From NCBI GenBank assembly GCA_022703335.1, contig JAKLDV010000009.1:1-38532 (forward strand): a stretch of 38,532 nt of DNA, in the 5' to 3' direction. Under the pieces are notes generated by a model. It saw only the letters and a list, made by a program, of their open reading frames with translations, was not told where the DNA came from and did no database searches. The DNA comes from Elusimicrobiota bacterium. GTDB lineage: Bacteria; Elusimicrobiota; Elusimicrobia; FEN-1173. Shown here piece after piece: positions 1 to 9,549 of the stretch. Both the position numbers and the translations under genes were made by a program. Every line of letters begins with the position of its first letter. The stretch's first letter is position 1.

Positions 1-393
1 TACCCGGAGCGACTGCGGCGTTACGAAGAATTTTGCCGGCTCGCCCTCGAATTGGGGGTGCCGGAGACGTCGGGCGTGTTGTCCGTCAAGCCGGACAAGT
101 GGTTCCTTTTGGGGGACTATTACAGGCACAGAAAACAGTTCGTCCGCGCGGCGGCATGCTATCTGCGGTCTTGGCGGAGGGAGTCGCGCAACAAGGAGGT
201 GCTGGTCAAGGCGGCGGAGTGCTGCCGGGAACTCGGCGATGCGGCGCGGGCGCGGCGCTATTATGAAAAGGCCCTCGCCATCAACGCTTCGGTTGCCGGA
301 TTCGGCGAGGACCCGTACGACGCGGTCATCCGGAAGGCGTTGGAATCCCTCGGGCCGGCCGCGAAATCTTCTTCCCCGCTGGTGAGGGCGTGA
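1..393 (+). CDS. C-terminal part of a B12-binding radical SAM protein (5' end outside window)
   Basis: The reading frame is open from base 1 and stops at 391-393. The first residues (YPERLRRYEEFCRLALELGV) align with the region just after the catalytic core of the five complete group-A proteins downstream, for example YPVRLDRYARFRRTCRELGL in the 13491 gene. The rest is a clear TPR-like helical repeat (LGDYYRHRKQFVRAAACYL, then a second helix pair around residues 78-98), so the tail is probably a protein-interaction module. The catalytic part lies upstream of the window, which shows that the radical-SAM array extends beyond it. The stop overlaps the GTG start of the next gene by 4 bases. Family assignment rests on paralogy only, because no cluster motif is present in this fragment. 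Confidence 0.8.
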   Translation, partial: YPERLRRYEEFCRLALELGVPETSGVLSVKPDKWFLLGDYYRHRKQFVRAAACYLRSWRRESRNKEVLVKAAECCRELGDAARARRYYEKALAINASVAGFGEDPYDAVIRKALESLGPAAKSSSPLVRA

Positions 394-1853
394 GCACGGG
401 AACCGTTTCTCCAAAGGTGGTCGACGCCCTGCGAAAACTCGATGCGGACCGTCGTTCCGCCGCGGAGCGGAGGTTCGTCCGCCCGGTTCTGGGGTTTCTG
501 GGGAAACTGCGGAGAAGATATCTGCCGGAACTGGACGAAAATATCGTACGCCTCCTCTGGGCCCGCCGGGCCTGGCGCAAGTTGGCGAATTTTCTTCTGG
601 TGGAATTGCAGGCGGAGAACATGGGGACGCGCGTGACCGGGAAACCCTATTGGCTGACCATCGACCCGACCAATTTCTGCCAATTGCGGTGCCCGTTCTG
701 CCCCACCGGCGGGGAACGCCACATCCGTTCCAAGGCGGTGCTGAAACTGGAGGATTTCAAACGGCTCATGGACGAGCTGGGGCCGACGCTCCTGCACGTG
801 GATTTCATGAACTGGGGGGAACCCCTCCTCAACAGATATATTTTCGAGATGGTCTCCTACGCGAAGAAATTCGACATCGACACGAAAATGGACACCAACC
901 TCAACGAGTTCAGCGAGGAGATGGCGGAAAAGATGGTGCGGTCCGGGTTGGACTGCGTCAGTCTTTCCATCGACGGCTTGACGCAAGAGACCTATTCCAA
1001 ATACCGCGTTCGCGGGGATTTCGACAAGGTGATGCGGAACCTGGAAACGCTCATTCGAAAGAAGAAAGAGCTGGGAAGTTCCCGGCCGTACGTCATATGG
1101 CAGTTCCTGGTGTTCAAACACAACGAACACGAAGTGGAACGGGTGAGGCAGCTGGGAAAGGAGATGGGGGTGGATGTGGTGGGGGTGACCCCGGCGTTCC
1201 TCCCGTTCCGGCCCGGCATCAAGGACGAGTGGCTGCCGCTCAAACCGGAACATCGCCATTACGATCCCGAGACGTTCCCGGACCGGCCTCCCTGGGAGTG
1301 GGAGTCGGCGCCGAAAACGGAGGCCCCGTCCCTGCCCGATCCGGCCCCGGTCGCGCCTCTGCCGGAGGAGAAACTATCGGCGGCCGCGGTTCCGCACGTG
1401 GAGGTTCTGCCCCCGCGCGGCGGGGTCCGGTCGATAATAGAACGGTTCTTCGGCCGGAAAAGGGGGGGAGCGGGAAAAGAAGAGACCCCCGTCATCAACG
1501 TGCAGGTCTACAAGGAACCCGAGAAGCGGCCCCGGTGCAACTGGCCCTGGGCGGGCATCGCCGTCAATCCGAACGGTTCCGTCTCCCCGTGCTGTTCGGT
1601 GGAGGAAGAGATCTACGATTTCGGGAACATTTTCACCGAGGGATTTTCCGGAATATGGAACGGGCCCAACTACCGTCGTGCCCGGCGCCACATCCGGGAT
1701 TATGTGAAACATCGGCAGGACGTCAAGACGCGTTCGGAACACGCGTGTGAGCGCTGTTTCAGCATCGGCCGGGCGAATTTCACGTTCCAGCCCTGGTGGC
1801 GGTTCAGTCAGTTCGATTGGTGGTGGGGGCTGCGGGAGAAAGACCCCCGTTGA
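390..1853 (+). CDS. Radical SAM protein with SPASM-type C-terminus and Pro-rich insertion
   Basis: A 487-residue protein starting at GTG, with a 4-base GTGA overlap with the previous stop. The radical-SAM cluster motif CxxxCxxC is at C97, C101 and C104, followed by a GEPLL strand (MNWGEPLL) and a typical partial TIM-barrel (SLSIDGLTQETYSKYR). The C-terminal quarter has the SPASM signature CNWPW, then NPNGSVSPCC, then a final CERC, so one or two auxiliary Fe-S clusters are expected. Between core and SPASM, about residues 285-385, lies an unusual Pro/Glu/Ala-rich stretch ending in a basic patch (RFFGRKRGG), which is absent from the other SPASM members of the array. The first 85 residues are a helical, Arg-rich extension. 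SPASM family members modify peptides, sugars or other small substrates; the substrate here is unknown. Confidence 0.88.
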   Translation: MSTGTVSPKVVDALRKLDADRRSAAERRFVRPVLGFLGKLRRRYLPELDENIVRLLWARRAWRKLANFLLVELQAENMGTRVTGKPYWLTIDPTNFCQLRCPFCPTGGERHIRSKAVLKLEDFKRLMDELGPTLLHVDFMNWGEPLLNRYIFEMVSYAKKFDIDTKMDTNLNEFSEEMAEKMVRSGLDCVSLSIDGLTQETYSKYRVRGDFDKVMRNLETLIRKKKELGSSRPYVIWQFLVFKHNEHEVERVRQLGKEMGVDVVGVTPAFLPFRPGIKDEWLPLKPEHRHYDPETFPDRPPWEWESAPKTEAPSLPDPAPVAPLPEEKLSAAAVPHVEVLPPRGGVRSIIERFFGRKRGGAGKEETPVINVQVYKEPEKRPRCNWPWAGIAVNPNGSVSPCCSVEEEIYDFGNIFTEGFSGIWNGPNYRRARRHIRDYVKHRQDVKTRSEHACERCFSIGRANFTFQPWWRFSQFDWWWGLREKDPR

Positions 1854-1874
1854 AACGGAGGGAAAGGAAAGGTC

Positions 1875-3032
1875 ATGCAGGATAACGCGTTGCTTATGAC
1901 GGACGAACACGTTCAGCGGAAATTGAACATCGCGCTGAACCGGCTCGAATTCGAACAGAAGAGGGCGGTGGTGTCGTCGACGCCGGAGGTGATCACCATC
2001 GGCGCGCACAACCACTGCAATGCCCATTGCATCTGGTGTCTGGAGGGGGACATCAGCGTCTTCGACCTCGACCGGTACAAGGAATTTTTCGAGAAGTCCC
2101 TCGGGCACGTCATTCGGAAGGCGCGCCACGTGTCTTTTGTGGGGTTCGGCGAGCTCCTCTGGCTGCCGCGGGTGGAACAGTTCCTCGACCATCTCAACGA
2201 GACCATCCCGGACGTCGTCAAGCAGTTCACCACCAACGGCACCCCGCTGCGGCCCGACAAGATCGTCGAGAAGCTTCTGGTGGGGCGGTATTCCATCCGG
2301 ATCTCCCTCCACGCCTCCACGCCGGAACTGCACGCGAAGATCACCCGCATCCGAGAGTTGGACAGGATATTGGAGAATCTGCGGTATCTGGTCAAATTGC
2401 GGGAGCATTTCCAGCGGCGAAAATATCTCCACGTGGAGCTTTTCAACGTGCTGACGAAGGACAACATCGACAACCTGCCGGACTTCGTCCGTCTGGCGGC
2501 GGAGCTCGATCTGCCGCAGGTGGTGTGCAGCTACATGACCATTTTTTCCAAGGAGCACATCGAGATGTCCCTCTTCTTCGACCAACAGCGGGCCAACGAC
2601 CGCCTGGCCGAGGCGGAAGAGGTGGCGAAAAAATTGGGCGTCATGGTCCAGCTCCCGCCGCGCTTCGGACAGGGGGGGCGCGACCGGGAGCGGCCGGCCG
2701 GCGAATGCAGCGACCCGTGGCAATATTTTTACGCCGAAACACAGGGGTCCGTCCTCCCCTGTTGCTACGCGGGCGGCCACGTGGGTTATCTCGATAAACA
2801 ATCTTTCGAGGAATTGTGGAACGGCGAGTTCTATCAAAACCTGCGGAAGGGGCTGGCCGGCGAGATGCCCGCGCACGAGTGGTGCAAGAACTGCGTGAAG
2901 TTCAAGGGGCATTACACCGTCAACAACGTGCTCTGTCATATCACCAACCGTCCTGAGACGCAAAAGATGATCGTGGAGGAAATGGAGCGGCGGGGTTTGC
3001 TCAAGCCGACGGCCGCCGGAGGAGAGGTCTAA
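1875..3032 (+). CDS. Radical SAM/SPASM protein
   Basis: A 385-residue protein with a strong ribosome-binding site (GGAGGGAAAGG) just before the ATG. The cluster motif CNAHCIWC uses C48, C52 and C55. The C-terminus carries the SPASM pattern CSDPW, QGSVLPCC, FEELWNGEF and CKNC, so auxiliary Fe-S ligands are present. It is a close paralogue of the 15471 gene: both share a 45-residue helical lead-in ending SSTP/ASTP, the block NIDNLPDF/NIDDLPDF, and a Q(R/E)KANxRLEEA helix before the SPASM region. Both copies are directly followed by a short group-C radical SAM gene, which suggests a duplicated two-gene module. The stop codon shares one base with the next start (TAATG). Reaction and substrate cannot be inferred. 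Confidence 0.88.
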   Translation: MQDNALLMTDEHVQRKLNIALNRLEFEQKRAVVSSTPEVITIGAHNHCNAHCIWCLEGDISVFDLDRYKEFFEKSLGHVIRKARHVSFVGFGELLWLPRVEQFLDHLNETIPDVVKQFTTNGTPLRPDKIVEKLLVGRYSIRISLHASTPELHAKITRIRELDRILENLRYLVKLREHFQRRKYLHVELFNVLTKDNIDNLPDFVRLAAELDLPQVVCSYMTIFSKEHIEMSLFFDQQRANDRLAEAEEVAKKLGVMVQLPPRFGQGGRDRERPAGECSDPWQYFYAETQGSVLPCCYAGGHVGYLDKQSFEELWNGEFYQNLRKGLAGEMPAHEWCKNCVKFKGHYTVNNVLCHITNRPETQKMIVEEMERRGLLKPTAAGGEV

Positions 3033-3943
3033 TGGAAACAACGCCGCCCACCAGCCTTGAACGCCCCCAACGCCAGGTCGTTTTCGCCTGGGACATGCAC
3101 TACAGCTGCAATTTCCGCTGCCCTTACTGTTTCTATACGCTGACCGGATGGCATGAGCTGGCCAAGAAGAGCACCTATAAATCCGCCGAGGAATGGAAGC
3201 GGGTTTGGCACCGCCTGTACGAAAAATACGGCAGCTGCCACATCCGTATCACCGCCGGAGAGCCGTTCACGTATCCCGGGTTCGTCGACGTCCTCGCCGC
3301 CCTTTCGCAGGAACATTGGGTGCAGGTGACCAGCAACCTGTCCCTGCGGCCCCTGCTGGAGGATTTCGTCCGGCGGGCCAACAACCGGCGGGTGGAGTTG
3401 GACTGCACCTTCCATCCCTTCGAGGCGAAATTCGAGGACTTCCTTCAGAACGTGCTTTTGCTGCGCGGTCGCGGCTTCATCGCCAACGTGTGCTATCTGG
3501 CTTACCCGCCGCAGATGGCCCGCATGGAGGAGTTCAAGAGGCGTTTCAAGGAGAACGGCATCCACATGAACATGGCGGTGTTGTGGGGCCGCTACGCCGG
3601 GAAGGAATATCCGCACGCGTACACTCCCGAAGAGAAACGTTGGATCAAAGAGGTGATCGGCTATGAGATCGGGCCGGAGACCGTCGGCCTGGAACCCATC
3701 CCCACCAAAGGGAAGATCTGCGGCGCCGGCCAGCGCTACGCGGTGATTCATGCCGACGGCCGGGCCGTCCGGTGCGGCCAGCTGGGAGAAGAGACCATCG
3801 GCAACATCCTTGACGAGAACTTCGAACTTTTTCAAACGGGCCGGCCCTGCCCGTCCGACTACTGCCGTTGCAAGGAGTTCCAGATGGCGTGGGAGGAGGA
3901 GGAGAAGCAGGCCTTGCTCCAACGAGGAGAGGTGAAGGTTTGA
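3032..3943 (+). CDS. Short radical SAM protein (group C, RCGQ subtype)
   Basis: A 303-residue protein. After VFAWDMHYS comes the cluster motif CNFRCPYC (C26, C30, C33); the SAM-contact strand reads ITAGEPFTYPGF, with Ala in place of the first Gly of the usual GGEP. The last 75 residues hold a Cys-rich module shared by all group-C proteins: C(G)AGQRYAVIHADG, VRCGQ, a GNILDENFELF block and a terminal PCPSDYCRCKE, which looks like a SPASM/twitch-type auxiliary cluster site. The start overlaps the previous stop by one base and only 25 bases separate it from the next gene, so it is operonic. The function is unknown; the conserved FxW(D/N)xH lead-in before the first Cys appears in all eight group-C members. 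Confidence 0.86.
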   Translation: METTPPTSLERPQRQVVFAWDMHYSCNFRCPYCFYTLTGWHELAKKSTYKSAEEWKRVWHRLYEKYGSCHIRITAGEPFTYPGFVDVLAALSQEHWVQVTSNLSLRPLLEDFVRRANNRRVELDCTFHPFEAKFEDFLQNVLLLRGRGFIANVCYLAYPPQMARMEEFKRRFKENGIHMNMAVLWGRYAGKEYPHAYTPEEKRWIKEVIGYEIGPETVGLEPIPTKGKICGAGQRYAVIHADGRAVRCGQLGEETIGNILDENFELFQTGRPCPSDYCRCKEFQMAWEEEEKQALLQRGEVKV

Positions 3944-3968
3944 GGACTGTCCGGGAGATGGGGATCGT

Positions 3969-5624
3969 ATGAAAATCGCTTTGGTGCAGTGCCCCGTCTG
4001 GGGGGTCGCTGATCCGCCGCTGGGGCCGGCCCAGTTGGCCGGCTGCCTCAAAGCGGCGGGGCACGAGGTTCGCGTGTTCGATTTGAACGTGACTCTCTGG
4101 AGGAAGGCGCCGCCCCGGCATGCCAATCTGTGGCTTTGGGAGATGTCCCGGTTCTGGAATTCTCCGGAGATCGTCGACCGTTTTTTCGCGGACAACCGCC
4201 GCCTCATCGAATCTTCGGTGCAGGCGATATTGCGTTCGGGGGCGCGGGTCGTGGCTTTCTCCGTCAACGACGGGTCCCAGTGGGCCTCCCTCAAGGTGTC
4301 CCAATGGATCAAGGAGGCAGACGCTTCCCGGGTCGTCGTCTTCGGCGGCCAATATTTTTTCAAGGGGACCGCGGCGGAGGAGATTTTAAAGGTTTCGGGA
4401 GTGGATGCGGTACTTCGGGGTCCGGCGGAAGAATCCTTGCCCGCGCTGGCGGGCGATGTGGAGACGTTCGGCCGACCGCGTCGGCGGCCGGGCCTCCTTT
4501 TCCGGGAGAACGGCTCGTTGGTCGACGGCGGCCCGGCGTCCGTCCCCGCTCTTCTGGACAAGTTGCCTTTCGCCGATTTCACCGGGTTTCCGTTGAAACT
4601 CTACGCCGAACAGGGACGGATCCCGCTGAGCGCCTCGCGGGGATGCGTTTGGGCGTGCCATTTTTGCAGCGCCGGCCGTTTCTGGCCGAACTACTCGTAC
4701 ATGAGCGGGGACCGGATCTTTGCGGAAGTGAAACATCAGAGGTCGCTTTTCCCCTCTCGCCGGCACGTGGAGTTCTACGACATCACCGCCAACGGCCGGC
4801 CGGAGGCCCTGCGCCGGTTTTCCGAGTTGATGATCGAGGAGCGGTTGGCCGGCCGTCCCGCCGGCCACACCGGGTGGAAGATCAACGCCATCGTCCGGCC
4901 GGAGATGACGCCCGACCTCCTGCGCAAAATGAAAGCCGCCGGATGCCTCTCCGTCATCTATGGGATCGAGAGCGGTTCGCCGGGCGTTTTGAAACGGATG
5001 AACAAACATTACTCCCTTCCGTTGGCCGAGCGGGTGCTGGCCGACACGCACGCGGCGGGGATTCACACCACCGCCAATTTTATGGTGGGTTTCCCCGGAG
5101 AAACGGAGGAGGATTTTCAGCGGACGCTCGATTTTTTGAAACGGAACAAGCGTTCCCTCGACCGGGCCTATCCCAGCGCCACCTTCACCAGCTTGGAGGA
5201 ACACAGTCCTCTGGCGGAGAATTACGCCGCTTTCGGGATCGAAAGCGAGAACGGCCGGCGACCGCACAACCTCTATTGGAAGATGCCGGAAGGGAACGAC
5301 TATCCGGTTCGGCTGGAGCGGTACAAAAAATTCCGGGCGCTGGCGCTCCGGCTGGGGATCGACCGCGCCAAGGGGCTGCACGGCGATCTGGCGTCCCATG
5401 CGGCGAGGGACCTCGCCGCCTATCATCGATACGCCGGCGCCCCGCTCCGCGCCCTGGCGTTGTACCGGGCCTATTTGCGGCGGGACCCCGGGAACGGACC
5501 GGTGCGGCATGAAATGGAGGAGTTGTTGATGGAAATTTCCGGCAAGAAAGCGTCCGCCGCGGTGCCGCGGGGCTGTAAGAAACGACGGACGACGTCCCGT
5601 CCCATCGCGAGGACGGTGGCATGA
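3969..5624 (+). CDS. B12-binding radical SAM protein, short form
   Basis: A 551-residue group-A protein. Residues 1-160 form the cobalamin-binding-type Rossmann domain (MKIALVQCPVWG, GHEVRVFDLN, VVVFGGQYFF). No DxHxxG motif is visible, so if cobalamin binds it is probably base-off without a His lower ligand. The radical-SAM motif CVWACHFC is at C226, C230 and C233, followed by DITANGRPE, KINAIVRPEMT and YGIESGSP, all shared with its neighbours. A TPR-like helix pair follows at about residues 475-515. Unlike the 5621, 7588 and 13491 genes, it lacks the roughly 100-residue C-terminal module and ends in a basic tail. Its stop overlaps the next ATG by 4 bases. Such enzymes often catalyse methyl transfer or ring rearrangements; the substrate is unknown. 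Confidence 0.88.
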   Translation: MKIALVQCPVWGVADPPLGPAQLAGCLKAAGHEVRVFDLNVTLWRKAPPRHANLWLWEMSRFWNSPEIVDRFFADNRRLIESSVQAILRSGARVVAFSVNDGSQWASLKVSQWIKEADASRVVVFGGQYFFKGTAAEEILKVSGVDAVLRGPAEESLPALAGDVETFGRPRRRPGLLFRENGSLVDGGPASVPALLDKLPFADFTGFPLKLYAEQGRIPLSASRGCVWACHFCSAGRFWPNYSYMSGDRIFAEVKHQRSLFPSRRHVEFYDITANGRPEALRRFSELMIEERLAGRPAGHTGWKINAIVRPEMTPDLLRKMKAAGCLSVIYGIESGSPGVLKRMNKHYSLPLAERVLADTHAAGIHTTANFMVGFPGETEEDFQRTLDFLKRNKRSLDRAYPSATFTSLEEHSPLAENYAAFGIESENGRRPHNLYWKMPEGNDYPVRLERYKKFRALALRLGIDRAKGLHGDLASHAARDLAAYHRYAGAPLRALALYRAYLRRDPGNGPVRHEMEELLMEISGKKASAAVPRGCKKRRTTSRPIARTVA

Positions 5625-7591
5625 AGGTCGCCCTGGTACAGATGCCGGTGTGGTGGACCCTCGACCCTCCTCTCGGGTTGGCCCAGATGGCGGGATGTCT
5701 GCGCGCCGCCGGCCACGAGGTCTCCGTTTTCGATTTGAACATACAGCTTTGGCGTCGACGCTCGCCGCAAAGCCATGCTCTGTGGTCGTGGGAGCAGTTC
5801 CATTTCTGGAATTACGAGGAGCGGGTGGACAAGTTCTTCAAGGAGAACCGGGCGGCGTTGGAATCGTTCCTCGAGTCGATCCTTAAGACCGACGCGCGCG
5901 TCATCGGTTTTTCGGTCAACATCGGGTCGCAGATCCCGTCCCTTCGGATGGCCGAAATGATCAAGAAGGCCGATCCGTCCCGGTTGGTGGTTTTCGGCGG
6001 ACAGTATTTTTTCCTGGGAGACAAGACCGCCGAGATGTTGAAAAACCCTCCGGTGGACGTGGTGTTTCAGGGCGCCGCCGACGAATCGTTCCCGCTTTTT
6101 CTGACGGACTACGCCCGGACCGGCCGGGCCGTCCTTCGGCCGGGCGTGGGCCTGCGGCAGGGGGAGAAGATCGTCCTGGGCGGGGCCGTTTCCCCTGTCC
6201 CCCAGCTCGACAAGGTCCCGTTCGCCGACTTCTCGCTTTTCCCCATGGACCTCTACGAGGACCAGGGGCGCATCCCGTTCGCCGCGTCGCGCGGTTGCGT
6301 CTGGGCGTGTCACTATTGCAGCACGCATCGTTTCTGGAACGGATACAGTTGCATGAGCGGCGATCGGATGTTCGCTGAGATACTCCACCATCGGCGGTTG
6401 TTCCCGCAACGGACCCACGTGGATTTTTACGACATCACCGCCAACGGCCGGCCGGAAAACCTGTTTCGGTTCGCGCAGCTGGTGCGCGACCACCACCAGC
6501 GTTCGACCCTGATGACCATCGGATGGAAGATCAACGCCATCGTCCGGCCCGAGATGACGCCCGAACTGTTGTCCGCGCTGTACGAGGCGGGGTGCATGGA
6601 GATCATCTACGGGATCGAGAGCGGTTCTCCGCGGGTTTTGAAGCGCATGAACAAGAATTACAGCCCGTCGGTGGCGGAACGCGTGTTGCGCGACACGCAC
6701 GCCGCCCGCATCACCACCACCGCGAATTTCATGCTGGGCTATCCCGGCGAGACGGAGGAGGAGTTCGGGATGACCCTGGATTTCCTTCGAGGGAACGCGG
6801 CCTCCCTCGACAAGGCTTACGCCAGCGCCACGTTCACCAGCTTGGAGGAAAACAGTTACCTCACCGAACATCGCGCGGAGTTCGGCATCCGGGACCCGGG
6901 CCTGAAGGTGGGGCATTCCCTTTATTGGGAAACGGAGGACGGCCTGAACTCCTATTTGGTGCGGATGGACCGTTACGTGCGTTTCCGCGCCCTGGCCGAA
7001 CAACTGGGATTAGAGGCCTATAAGGGGATCAACGGCGAGGTGGAGCTGGAACGGCTCTCGAAACTGGCCCAGTATTTTTTGTATACGGACAATCGTCTCC
7101 GGGCAACGGAGATGTACCTTCAATACGCCCAGAGGGCCGCCGACAGCGAGACGGCGCGGGGAGACCTTCGGGAGTTCCAGAGGGAACTTGAAGCGTTCCC
7201 GCAGGCGCTCCGGCGGTTTGAACGCTGGCGCAACGGTCATTCGGAAGTCCCCGCGTCGGCGCAGGAGACGATCTGGGAGAAGGCGAACGCCTGGTTGACC
7301 GACGACAAACCGTTTCGGCTGGAGGAGTGCCCTCAATTGGCCGAATGGCTTCGGGAGAACGGCCGCTACAAAGACTACGTCGATGACATGCTGGAGACCC
7401 ACGCGTTTTTGCAGGGATTGAAATGCCATGCTTTTCTGCGCTGGGACAAGGGGTTCCGGCTTTTTTGGGGCCGGGACGTCGTGGAGGGGCCCGGCCGGGT
7501 CGCGGGCCTCCTTGAAGAGGTTTCCGCCGCGCTGGGACAGGATGCCTCCGGCGGGAAAGTGAAGGACGAACGGATGGTGAACAGCCGATGA
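5621..7591 (+). CDS. B12-binding radical SAM protein
   Basis: A 656-residue group-A paralogue. The B12-type domain starts MKVALVQMPVWWTLDPPLGL; the cluster motif CVWACHYC sits at C226, C230 and C233, exactly as in the preceding gene. The downstream core motifs DITANGRPE, KINAIVRPEMT, YGIESGSP and FTSLEE are intact, so it should be catalytically competent. After the core comes a TPR-like helical region (LRATEMYLQYAQRA) and a C-terminal module of about 110 residues ending in a beta hairpin (RLFWGRDVV), also seen in the 7588 gene. Both ends overlap neighbours by ATGA, so translation is probably coupled along the 5621-7588-9546 series. Reaction and substrate are not inferable from sequence alone. 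Confidence 0.88.
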   Translation: MKVALVQMPVWWTLDPPLGLAQMAGCLRAAGHEVSVFDLNIQLWRRRSPQSHALWSWEQFHFWNYEERVDKFFKENRAALESFLESILKTDARVIGFSVNIGSQIPSLRMAEMIKKADPSRLVVFGGQYFFLGDKTAEMLKNPPVDVVFQGAADESFPLFLTDYARTGRAVLRPGVGLRQGEKIVLGGAVSPVPQLDKVPFADFSLFPMDLYEDQGRIPFAASRGCVWACHYCSTHRFWNGYSCMSGDRMFAEILHHRRLFPQRTHVDFYDITANGRPENLFRFAQLVRDHHQRSTLMTIGWKINAIVRPEMTPELLSALYEAGCMEIIYGIESGSPRVLKRMNKNYSPSVAERVLRDTHAARITTTANFMLGYPGETEEEFGMTLDFLRGNAASLDKAYASATFTSLEENSYLTEHRAEFGIRDPGLKVGHSLYWETEDGLNSYLVRMDRYVRFRALAEQLGLEAYKGINGEVELERLSKLAQYFLYTDNRLRATEMYLQYAQRAADSETARGDLREFQRELEAFPQALRRFERWRNGHSEVPASAQETIWEKANAWLTDDKPFRLEECPQLAEWLRENGRYKDYVDDMLETHAFLQGLKCHAFLRWDKGFRLFWGRDVVEGPGRVAGLLEEVSAALGQDASGGKVKDERMVNSR

Positions 7592-9549
7592 AAGTGGCGT
7601 TGGTTCAGGCGCCCGTGTGGTGGACGATCGACCCGCCGTTGGGGTTGGCGCAGATGGCCGGTTGCGCCATGCAGTACGGGCACGACGTGAGCGTGTTCGA
7701 CCTGAACATCCTTCTCTGGAAGGACCGTCTGCCGAAATATCAGAACATGTGGCTGTGGGAACAGTTTCATTTCTGGAACAACCCGCAGGTGGTCGCCGAT
7801 TTTTTCAACGACAACCGCCGGGCCATCGAAGGCCACGTGCAGTCCATCCTGCGGACGGACGCCAAGGCCGTTTGTTTTTCGGTGGCGCTGGGCAATCAGC
7901 TGGCCAGCAGCATGATCGCCCGCATGGTCAAAAAGGAGGCTCCCAAAAAATGGGTCGTCTTCGGGGGACAATATTTTTTCAGGGACAACCAAAAGGCGAA
8001 GGAGGTCATTCTCCTCGATAAAAACGTGGACATCGTCGTCCGGGGGGCCTCCGACCACCTTTTTCCGAAACTGTTGAGCGTTCTGGAAACGCGGGGCGAG
8101 CCGCGCCCGATCCGGGGTCTGTTGTATAAGCAGGGGAGGGTGGTCACGGACACCGGATTCATCGAACCGCTCCGGCAGCTGGACAGCGTCCCGTTCGCCG
8201 ATTTCACCAAGTTCCCCATGGAAGTCTACGAGGACCAAAACCGCATCCCCATCGCGGCGTCGCGCGGCTGCGTCTGGGCCTGCCGGTTCTGCAGCTCCTG
8301 CAATTTCTGGCCGGGGTATTCCTACATGAGCGGCGAGCGCATCTATGCGGAGATCCTGTTCCATCGCCGGCTTTTCCCCCAGCGGTTCCATGTGGAGTTC
8401 TACGACATCACCGCCAACGGCCGTCCGGAGAGCCTTTCGAAGCTGTGCGACCTGATCATCGAGCATGAATCGCGCACCGGCTGGAAACATTTCAAGTGGA
8501 AGATCAACGCCATCATCCGGCCGGAGATGACGCCGGAGTTGCTCATGAAAATGGCCCTGGCCAACTGTCAGGACATCATTTACGGGATCGAATCGGGCTC
8601 GCCGCGCGTGCTCAAGCTGATGAATAAACACTACAACGTCGACGTCGCCGAGCGGGTACTGCACGACACGCACGCGGCGGGGATCAAGGCGGTGGGGAAT
8701 TTCATGTTCGGGTTCCCGGGGGAAACGGAACAGGATTTCCAGATGACTCTGGATTTTCTGCGCAAGAACCAGAAATCTTTCGACCGGGTCTATGCCAGCG
8801 CCACGTTCACCAGCCTGGAGGAGCACAGCTATCTGACGGAACATCAGGAGTCCTTCGGGGTCGTCAAAAGCGAAGACAAACACAACAGTCTTTACTGGCA
8901 GAACAAGGACGGTTCGAACAACTACCTCGTCCGCCTGGACAGGTACAAACGGTTCCGGGATCTGGCCATCGAGTTGGGCATCGACGCTTACAAGGGGCTG
9001 GCCGGCAGCGTCGAGCTGGATCATGTCCTGAACCGGGCCAATTATTACGAATACATGGATCACCGGTATCAGGCCGTGAGCGCCTACTCCGACTACCTGG
9101 CGATGGATCCCATGAACGAACCCATCCGGCACCGTCTGCGGGAGTTCCAGAAAGAATTGGCGGGTCTCGCGCGCGGGTTCGAGCTGTTGCGGCGGTGGGA
9201 GCGGGAACAGGGAGTTTCGAACCCGCTCGGCCGCGAGGCGTGGCGGGCGCTGTCTCCGCACCTCCTGAAGGAACGGCCGATACGGGCCTTCGTCCTCGGC
9301 CGGAAGGCGGGGGCCGCCGTGCGAAGTTCCCGGGGCAGGAAATACCTCAAGGCGTTGCTGGCGTTGCATAACGCGCTCCAAAAACTGAAATGCCGGGCGA
9401 CGCTCCGGCGTTCCGGGAGCCGGGTCCGGTTGTTTTACGGGACGGACCTTTTGGAGAACGAGGAACAGGTCGCGGGCCTGACGAAAAGAGTGGATCGGAT
9501 CGTCGTCGCCGCGCCGGGCGTTTCGGGGAAGGGGGGCGTTCCCGGATGA
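7588..9549 (+). CDS. B12-binding radical SAM protein
   Basis: A 653-residue group-A paralogue. The cobalamin-type domain starts MKVALVQAPVWWTIDPPLGL. The cluster motif CVWACRFC is at C228, C232 and C235, with an extra nearby Cys pair (CSSC). The conserved blocks DITANGRPE, KINAIIRPEMT, YGIESGSP and FTSLEE are present. The tail contains the TPR-like stretch YQAVSAYSDYLAMDP and a C-terminal hairpin RVRLFYGTDLLE. It is linked to both neighbours by 4-base ATGA overlaps. Of the complete group-A genes it is the last with an intact Fe-S motif before the two degenerate copies, so it is the nearest template for judging what those two have lost. Confidence 0.88.
   Translation: MKVALVQAPVWWTIDPPLGLAQMAGCAMQYGHDVSVFDLNILLWKDRLPKYQNMWLWEQFHFWNNPQVVADFFNDNRRAIEGHVQSILRTDAKAVCFSVALGNQLASSMIARMVKKEAPKKWVVFGGQYFFRDNQKAKEVILLDKNVDIVVRGASDHLFPKLLSVLETRGEPRPIRGLLYKQGRVVTDTGFIEPLRQLDSVPFADFTKFPMEVYEDQNRIPIAASRGCVWACRFCSSCNFWPGYSYMSGERIYAEILFHRRLFPQRFHVEFYDITANGRPESLSKLCDLIIEHESRTGWKHFKWKINAIIRPEMTPELLMKMALANCQDIIYGIESGSPRVLKLMNKHYNVDVAERVLHDTHAAGIKAVGNFMFGFPGETEQDFQMTLDFLRKNQKSFDRVYASATFTSLEEHSYLTEHQESFGVVKSEDKHNSLYWQNKDGSNNYLVRLDRYKRFRDLAIELGIDAYKGLAGSVELDHVLNRANYYEYMDHRYQAVSAYSDYLAMDPMNEPIRHRLREFQKELAGLARGFELLRRWEREQGVSNPLGREAWRALSPHLLKERPIRAFVLGRKAGAAVRSSRGRKYLKALLALHNALQKLKCRATLRRSGSRVRLFYGTDLLENEEQVAGLTKRVDRIVVAAPGVSGKGGVPG

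Noticed and set aside
9390-9545. Upstream extension of the 9546 gene
   Set aside because: It overlaps the preceding gene and is low-complexity; the ATG in the ATGA overlap matches the family N-terminus.
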